The notes beneath the pieces were generated by a model. It worked only from the letters and a program-made list of their open reading frames with translations, did no database searches and was not told the origin of the DNA. The position numbers were made by a program, and so were the translations under genes. Below, piece after piece: positions 6,406-8,681 of a stretch of 8,681 nucleotides of DNA. The stretch's first letter is position 1, and the number at the start of each line of letters is the position of its first letter. This DNA is from Spartobacteria bacterium (GTDB taxonomy: Bacteria; Verrucomicrobiota; Verrucomicrobiia; Chthoniobacterales; Chthoniobacteraceae), in contig JANXZI010000563.1 in assembly GCA_025355595.1 (NCBI GenBank), forward strand, positions 1 through 8,681. Reading direction: 5' to 3'.

Positions 6406-7745
6406 TTGCGACAGCGTTCAAAAAAATGATCTCTCGCCAAGGCGCGAAGGTACAAAGTGATGTTTGCCATGAAGCAACACCAACGCACTTGCGGCAGAAG
6501 TGCGGACGGTACCTTGGAGTGCGGTGGCAGAGCGAGGAACGAGCGCCGACACCGCCTTCGGAATGCGGAATATCGCTCGGGTCTGCGTGCGCAAACCCAT
6601 CCCAAAGCGGCGTGGCGCTGTCGCTTCCCGCCGCACTCCAAGGCACCGCTCGCATTTCCGGGAGTCTTACTCAGCTTTTCTTGGCATCTCTGCGCCTTGG
6701 CGTGAGATCATTTGTCGCGGTCATTTTCCTCACCATGACGTGCGGCGTCTTTGCGCAGGAGGATGCTGACAGCCCGCGGGTGAACGAGGCGTTCAAGCGT
6801 GCGGCGCAGTTTCTGATCACCTGCCAGGATCCCGCGACGGGCGCGATTCACAACCGGCTCCGCAATGAGACGACGATGACCTCGCTTGCGCTCCTTTCGT
6901 TTGCGGCGATGGGGCATCAGCCGGCTGATCCGACGCCGGAGGGCAAGGCGATGAAGCGTGCGCTCGACTTTGTGCTGCTGCCGGAAAATCAGGACGCGAC
7001 CGGGTATTTTGGAAAGGCCGACGGCTCGCGGATGTACGGGCACGGCATCATCACGCTCGCGCTCGCGGAGATGCTCGGCATGGGCACGAATGAGGCGCAG
7101 GATGCGCTCATCCGCGAGCGTTGCCGCAAAGCGATCGATCTCATCCTCCGCGCGCAGCGGGTGCCGAAAAATGAATCCAACCGCGGCGGCTGGCGCTACA
7201 CGCCGGATGCGAGCGACAGCGACATGTCTGTGACGTGCTGGCAGACGATGGCGCTCCGCGCGGCGCGCAACGCGGGGCTCGACGTGCCGAAGGAGTCCAT
7301 CGATCTCGCCGTGCGCTACATCAAGGGGCTCTACGATTCCGGCAATCACGGACGTGGCTACGGCGGCTTCGGATACAGCAGCCGCGGCAGCGAACCTTCG
7401 ACGACTGCCGAGGGATTGCTCGCGCTGCAAGTTTGTGGCGACTACGACAGCGAAGAGGTGAAAGTCTCGGCGGATCGGCTGCTGAAGACCGGCCTGCGTG
7501 TCGGCGACCGCTGGTTTTTTTACACCGCATACTACTATGCGCAGGGCATGTATCAGCGTGGCGACAAGCACGCCGCGGCAGCGCGCAAGCAGATGGCGGA
7601 TCTGCTGATCCCGATCCAGTCGCGCGAAGGCTGGTGGGACGGCGTCGGCGGCGAGGAGCGGCAGGGTGGGAAGGTGTATGCGACCGCGCTCGCCGTGCTC
7701 GCGCTGTCGGTGAAGAATCATTTCCTGCCGATCTACCAGCGGTGA
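6402..7745 (+). CDS. exported prenyltransferase/squalene-oxidase repeat protein (alpha-toroid)
   Basis: The frame begins in an ATGA overlap with the stop of the giant gene and gives 447 residues. From about residue 125 on it is a chain of toroid helical repeats of the prenyltransferase/squalene-oxidase type: TMTSLALLSFAAMGHQ, YGHGIITLALAEMLG, GGWRYTP with SDMSVTCWQTMAL (262-285 or so), YGGFGYSS with TTAEGLLALQ (from 320), FFYTAYYYAQGMYQ, and GWWDG with YATALAVLALS near the end. A SDMSVT-WQ-MAL string is characteristic of planctomycete/verrucomicrobial members, as I recall. No DXDD cyclase motif is present, so cyclase activity is not supported and a binding or structural role is as likely. An export signal lies at residues 101-118 (RSFVAVIFLTMTCGVFA). 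The preceding 100 residues are mostly translated repeat DNA, so the real product may start at GTG 6702 (347 residues). Both starts lack a Shine-Dalgarno sequence. Confidence 0.85.
   Translation: MIATAFKKMISRQGAKVQSDVCHEATPTHLRQKCGRYLGVRWQSEERAPTPPSECGISLGSACANPSQSGVALSLPAALQGTARISGSLTQLFLASLRLGVRSFVAVIFLTMTCGVFAQEDADSPRVNEAFKRAAQFLITCQDPATGAIHNRLRNETTMTSLALLSFAAMGHQPADPTPEGKAMKRALDFVLLPENQDATGYFGKADGSRMYGHGIITLALAEMLGMGTNEAQDALIRERCRKAIDLILRAQRVPKNESNRGGWRYTPDASDSDMSVTCWQTMALRAARNAGLDVPKESIDLAVRYIKGLYDSGNHGRGYGGFGYSSRGSEPSTTAEGLLALQVCGDYDSEEVKVSADRLLKTGLRVGDRWFFYTAYYYAQGMYQRGDKHAAAARKQMADLLIPIQSREGWWDGVGGEERQGGKVYATALAVLALSVKNHFLPIYQR
6424..6713. repeat. outer inverted repeat of a nested insertion in the 5' end of the toroid gene
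   Basis: Bases 6424-6445 and 6692-6713 are reverse complements at 21 of 22 positions (core cgccaaggcgc on the left, gcgccttggcg on the right, with gatctc/gagatc outside). Weaker matching, about 7 of 12, continues inward. They enclose 246 bases that contain palindromic element B. The cttggcgtgaga motif resembles a short sequence I recall as common between genes in many environmental bacterial genomes. No clear target-site duplication flanks the arms, so insertion is inferred from the arms and from how the surrounding coding sequence reads. Confidence 0.7.
6495..6660. repeat. palindromic interspersed element, copy B
   Basis: The left arm begins at 6495 and contains ccttggagtgcgg (6512-6524). 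The right arm ends at 6660 and contains the exact reverse complement ccgcactccaagg (6631-6643). Matching extends outward over about 16 more bases with a few differences and inward to ccgcctt/aaagcgg. Both arms match those of element A at 221-363, and the spacers share ccgcctt followed shortly by a tgcgga string. It lies inside the outer inverted repeat and is entirely within the open frame of the toroid gene. Confidence 0.7.
6702..6755 (+). other. probable signal peptide region with alternative GTG start
   Basis: Reading from GTG 6702 gives MRSFVAVIFLTMTCGVFA followed by QED: one positive residue, a hydrophobic core and a V-F-A cleavage site after residue 18, i.e. a textbook Sec signal peptide. 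The GTG and the next three codons lie within the right arm of the outer repeat (6692-6713). An in-frame TTG at 6681 would also give a usable peptide with two extra arginines. The cysteine (TMTC) does not fit a lipobox. No ribosome binding site is visible before either codon. Confidence 0.55.
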
Positions 7746-7803
7746 GCGGCGAGCGTCGAAGCGCGTTGCGGTCTTGCCGCAAAACGGCGCAAGGGGCGGG
7801 AAA

Positions 7804-7967
7804 AATGTAGGACAGGCTTCCAGCCTGTCTCGTCTGCAAGTTTGCGGCCGCGTCGTGCGACTGCAATGGTGGCGTGCGGCGAGCGGGGGCCTTGGCTGCG
7901 AGCTGCGCGTGAGGTTGTTTGTTCGCGCTGCTTCCATTCGGGACAGGCTGGAAGCCTGTCCTACATT
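7804..7967. repeat. exact 26-bp inverted repeat pair, each arm a hairpin
   Basis: Bases 7804-7829 and 7942-7967 are perfect reverse complements (26 of 26), separated by 112 bases. Each arm is also a near-palindrome around gacaggcttccagcctgtc: 7941-7961 folds into a 9-bp stem with a 3-nt loop, and 7810-7830 into an 8-bp stem plus a G-T pair. Two inverted copies of a hairpin-forming motif is the layout of REP doublets (REPINs). I recall similar aggcttccagcct repeats from verrucomicrobial and planctomycete genomes, but cannot verify it here. A terminator role is possible but no T run follows. Confidence 0.75.
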
Positions 7968-8006
7968 ACTCCGCGCTCCCCCGCGCGAGGATAAAGACCA
8001 CGCCTA

Positions 8007-8053
8007 CTTTTTTAGCCTCCTTTGCCTTCTTGCGTTGTTGCAGTCATTTTTTT
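8007..8053 (+). repeat. degenerate intergenic repeat-like stretch
   Basis: The string cctcctttgccttcttgcg followed by ttgttgcagtcatttttt resembles a loosely conserved intergenic sequence (cctttgcgttctttgcggt type) that I recall from many environmental bacterial genomes. It occurs once in this window, so the repeat status rests on recollection only. Confidence 0.25.
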
Positions 8054-8103
8054 CGCGACGCGTATTGCGCGTGCGCCGTGATTCACATATTTGCGCAATT
8101 CAC

Positions 8104-8681
8104 ATGCAGCAAAACTGGGACATCGCAGCGGCAACCTCACTCTACAACGTGGACCGGTGGGGCGGGGGATATTTCGGAATCAACGACAAGGGGAACGTGC
8201 AAGTCTTCCCGACGCTGGATGAAAAGACCCCGGTGGACATCATGGCCGCGGTCGCTGAGGCGCAGGAACAAGGGCTGACTTTTCCGATGGTGCTGCGTTT
8301 TCATGATCTGCTGCGGAACCGCGTGGAGACGATCAACCGCGCGTTCGCCGGGGCGATCGAGGAGTTCAAATATCAGGGCGTGTATCGCGGTGTGTTCCCG
8401 ATCAAGGTGAACCAGCTTCAGGAAGTCGTGGAGGAGATCATGTCAGCGGGTGCGCCGTTTCATTTTGGGATCGAGGCTGGCAGCAAGCCGGAACTCCTCG
8501 CCGCACTCTCGGTGCATGAGGATCCCGAGTCGCTGATCATCTGCAACGGCTACAAGGACGCGTCGCTGATCCAGAATGCGCTGCTCGGCACGAAGCTCGG
8601 CAAGCGCGTGATTTTGGTCGTCGAGAAAATCGAGGAGCTGCAGCAGATCCTCGCCGTGTCGCGCGAGGTCGGCACCGAGCC
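8104..8681 (+). CDS. speA: biosynthetic arginine decarboxylase, N-terminal part
   Basis: The 192 complete codons before the window edge match the start of the PLP-dependent biosynthetic arginine decarboxylase (SpeA; arginine to agmatine plus CO2, the first step of the agmatine route to putrescine). Recognisable blocks in order are WDIAAATSLYNVDRWGGGYF with GNVQVFP (near the N terminus), LRFHDLLRNRVETIN, YRGVFPIKVNQ with Lys101 as the expected PLP-binding lysine, FGIEAGSKPELLAAL, and ICNGYKD followed by ALLGTKLGKRVILVVEK. The family is usually around 630-660 residues, so roughly two thirds of the gene lies beyond the edge, including the rest of the barrel and the C-terminal domain. The ATG at 8104 places WDIAAA at the normal distance from the start; no Shine-Dalgarno sequence precedes it. 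It is probably cytoplasmic and transcribed separately from the upstream pair. Confidence 0.95.
   Translation, partial: MQQNWDIAAATSLYNVDRWGGGYFGINDKGNVQVFPTLDEKTPVDIMAAVAEAQEQGLTFPMVLRFHDLLRNRVETINRAFAGAIEEFKYQGVYRGVFPIKVNQLQEVVEEIMSAGAPFHFGIEAGSKPELLAALSVHEDPESLIICNGYKDASLIQNALLGTKLGKRVILVVEKIEELQQILAVSREVGTE

Larger units (their letters stand above)
7746..8103. other. gene-free spacer between the toroid gene and speA
   Basis: No credible coding frame lies here. A small stem-loop, ttgcgg/ccgcaa with a 5-nt loop (7766-7782), follows the toroid gene but has no T run after it, so a terminator is not claimed. Then come the exact 26-bp inverted repeat pair (7804-7967) and a T-rich repeat-like stretch (8007-8053). 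The 50 bases before speA contain catatt at 8086-8091 with ttgcgc at 8065-8070 only 15 bases upstream, too weak to call a promoter. No riboswitch-like structure was recognised. Confidence 0.5.

Noticed and set aside
6735..6746. ATG at 6735 (MTCGVFAQ) as the start of the toroid protein
   Set aside because: It would cut off most of the hydrophobic core of a clear signal peptide that begins upstream at or before 6702.
6741..6746. Lipobox cysteine in TMTCG of the toroid protein
   Set aside because: Met and Thr precede the Cys where small residues such as Ala/Ser and Gly/Ala are expected; the V-F-A site four residues later fits ordinary signal peptidase I better.
7766..7782. Stem-loop ttgcgg/ccgcaa considered as a terminator for the toroid gene
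   Set aside because: Short 6-bp stem and no T run on either strand after it.
7804..7967. CRISPR array
   Set aside because: Only two copies, in inverted orientation and 112 bases apart; no direct repeat-spacer pattern and no cas gene.
7919..8278. 119-codon plus-strand frame entering the start of speA
   Set aside because: It crosses a hairpin repeat and overlaps the strongly recognised SpeA N terminus in another frame.

Overview
The window looks like a piece of chromosome from a GC-rich, environmental, Gram-negative bacterium, most likely a member of the Verrucomicrobiota (Chthoniobacter/Spartobacteria-like) or a related PVC lineage. This is an inference. It rests on strong G/C bias at third codon positions, a very long DUF4175-like envelope protein next to a planctomycete/verrucomicrobial type prenyltransferase/squalene-oxidase repeat protein, and intergenic spaces filled with several kinds of short inverted repeats. 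No rRNA, tRNA, CRISPR array or transposase gene was found.

Layout, left to right. Bases 1-459 contain no convincing gene and are built from inverted repeats: a possible partial element (1-55), a GC-rich inverted repeat with 9-bp internal periodicity (58-128) and a palindromic element 'A' (221-363). Bases 460-6405 encode a 1981-residue protein with three N-terminal membrane segments, a beta-rich domain, a very long coiled coil, an Ala/Gln-rich section made of a 172-residue tandem duplication, a (GQPA)n tract, a collagen-like GQP tract and a conserved-looking C-terminal tail. The stop codon overlaps the ATG of the next reading frame (ATGA, 6402-6405). That frame runs to 7745 and encodes an exported alpha-toroid protein, but its first 100 codons consist largely of two nested inverted repeats, including a second copy ('B') of the element seen at 221-363. 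Bases 7746-8103 contain no gene and carry an exact 26-bp inverted repeat whose arms are each hairpins, plus a degenerate repeat-like stretch. From 8104 to the window end is the N-terminal third of a biosynthetic arginine decarboxylase (speA), cut by the window edge.

How they fit together. The giant protein and the toroid protein overlap by four bases and so probably form a translationally coupled pair. The first would be anchored in the inner membrane with about 1800 residues outside the cytoplasm, and the second would be exported. Related proteins in planctomycetes and verrucomicrobia often sit near MoxR/VWA (Bat-type) genes, but none is visible here and the joint function is unknown. speA appears to be a separate unit, set off by a 358-bp repeat-bearing spacer.

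The points most worth a second look are the nested repeats lodged inside the signal-peptide coding region of the second gene, with a possible GTG start supplied by the repeat arm itself, and the 516-bp in-frame tandem duplication in the giant coiled-coil protein.
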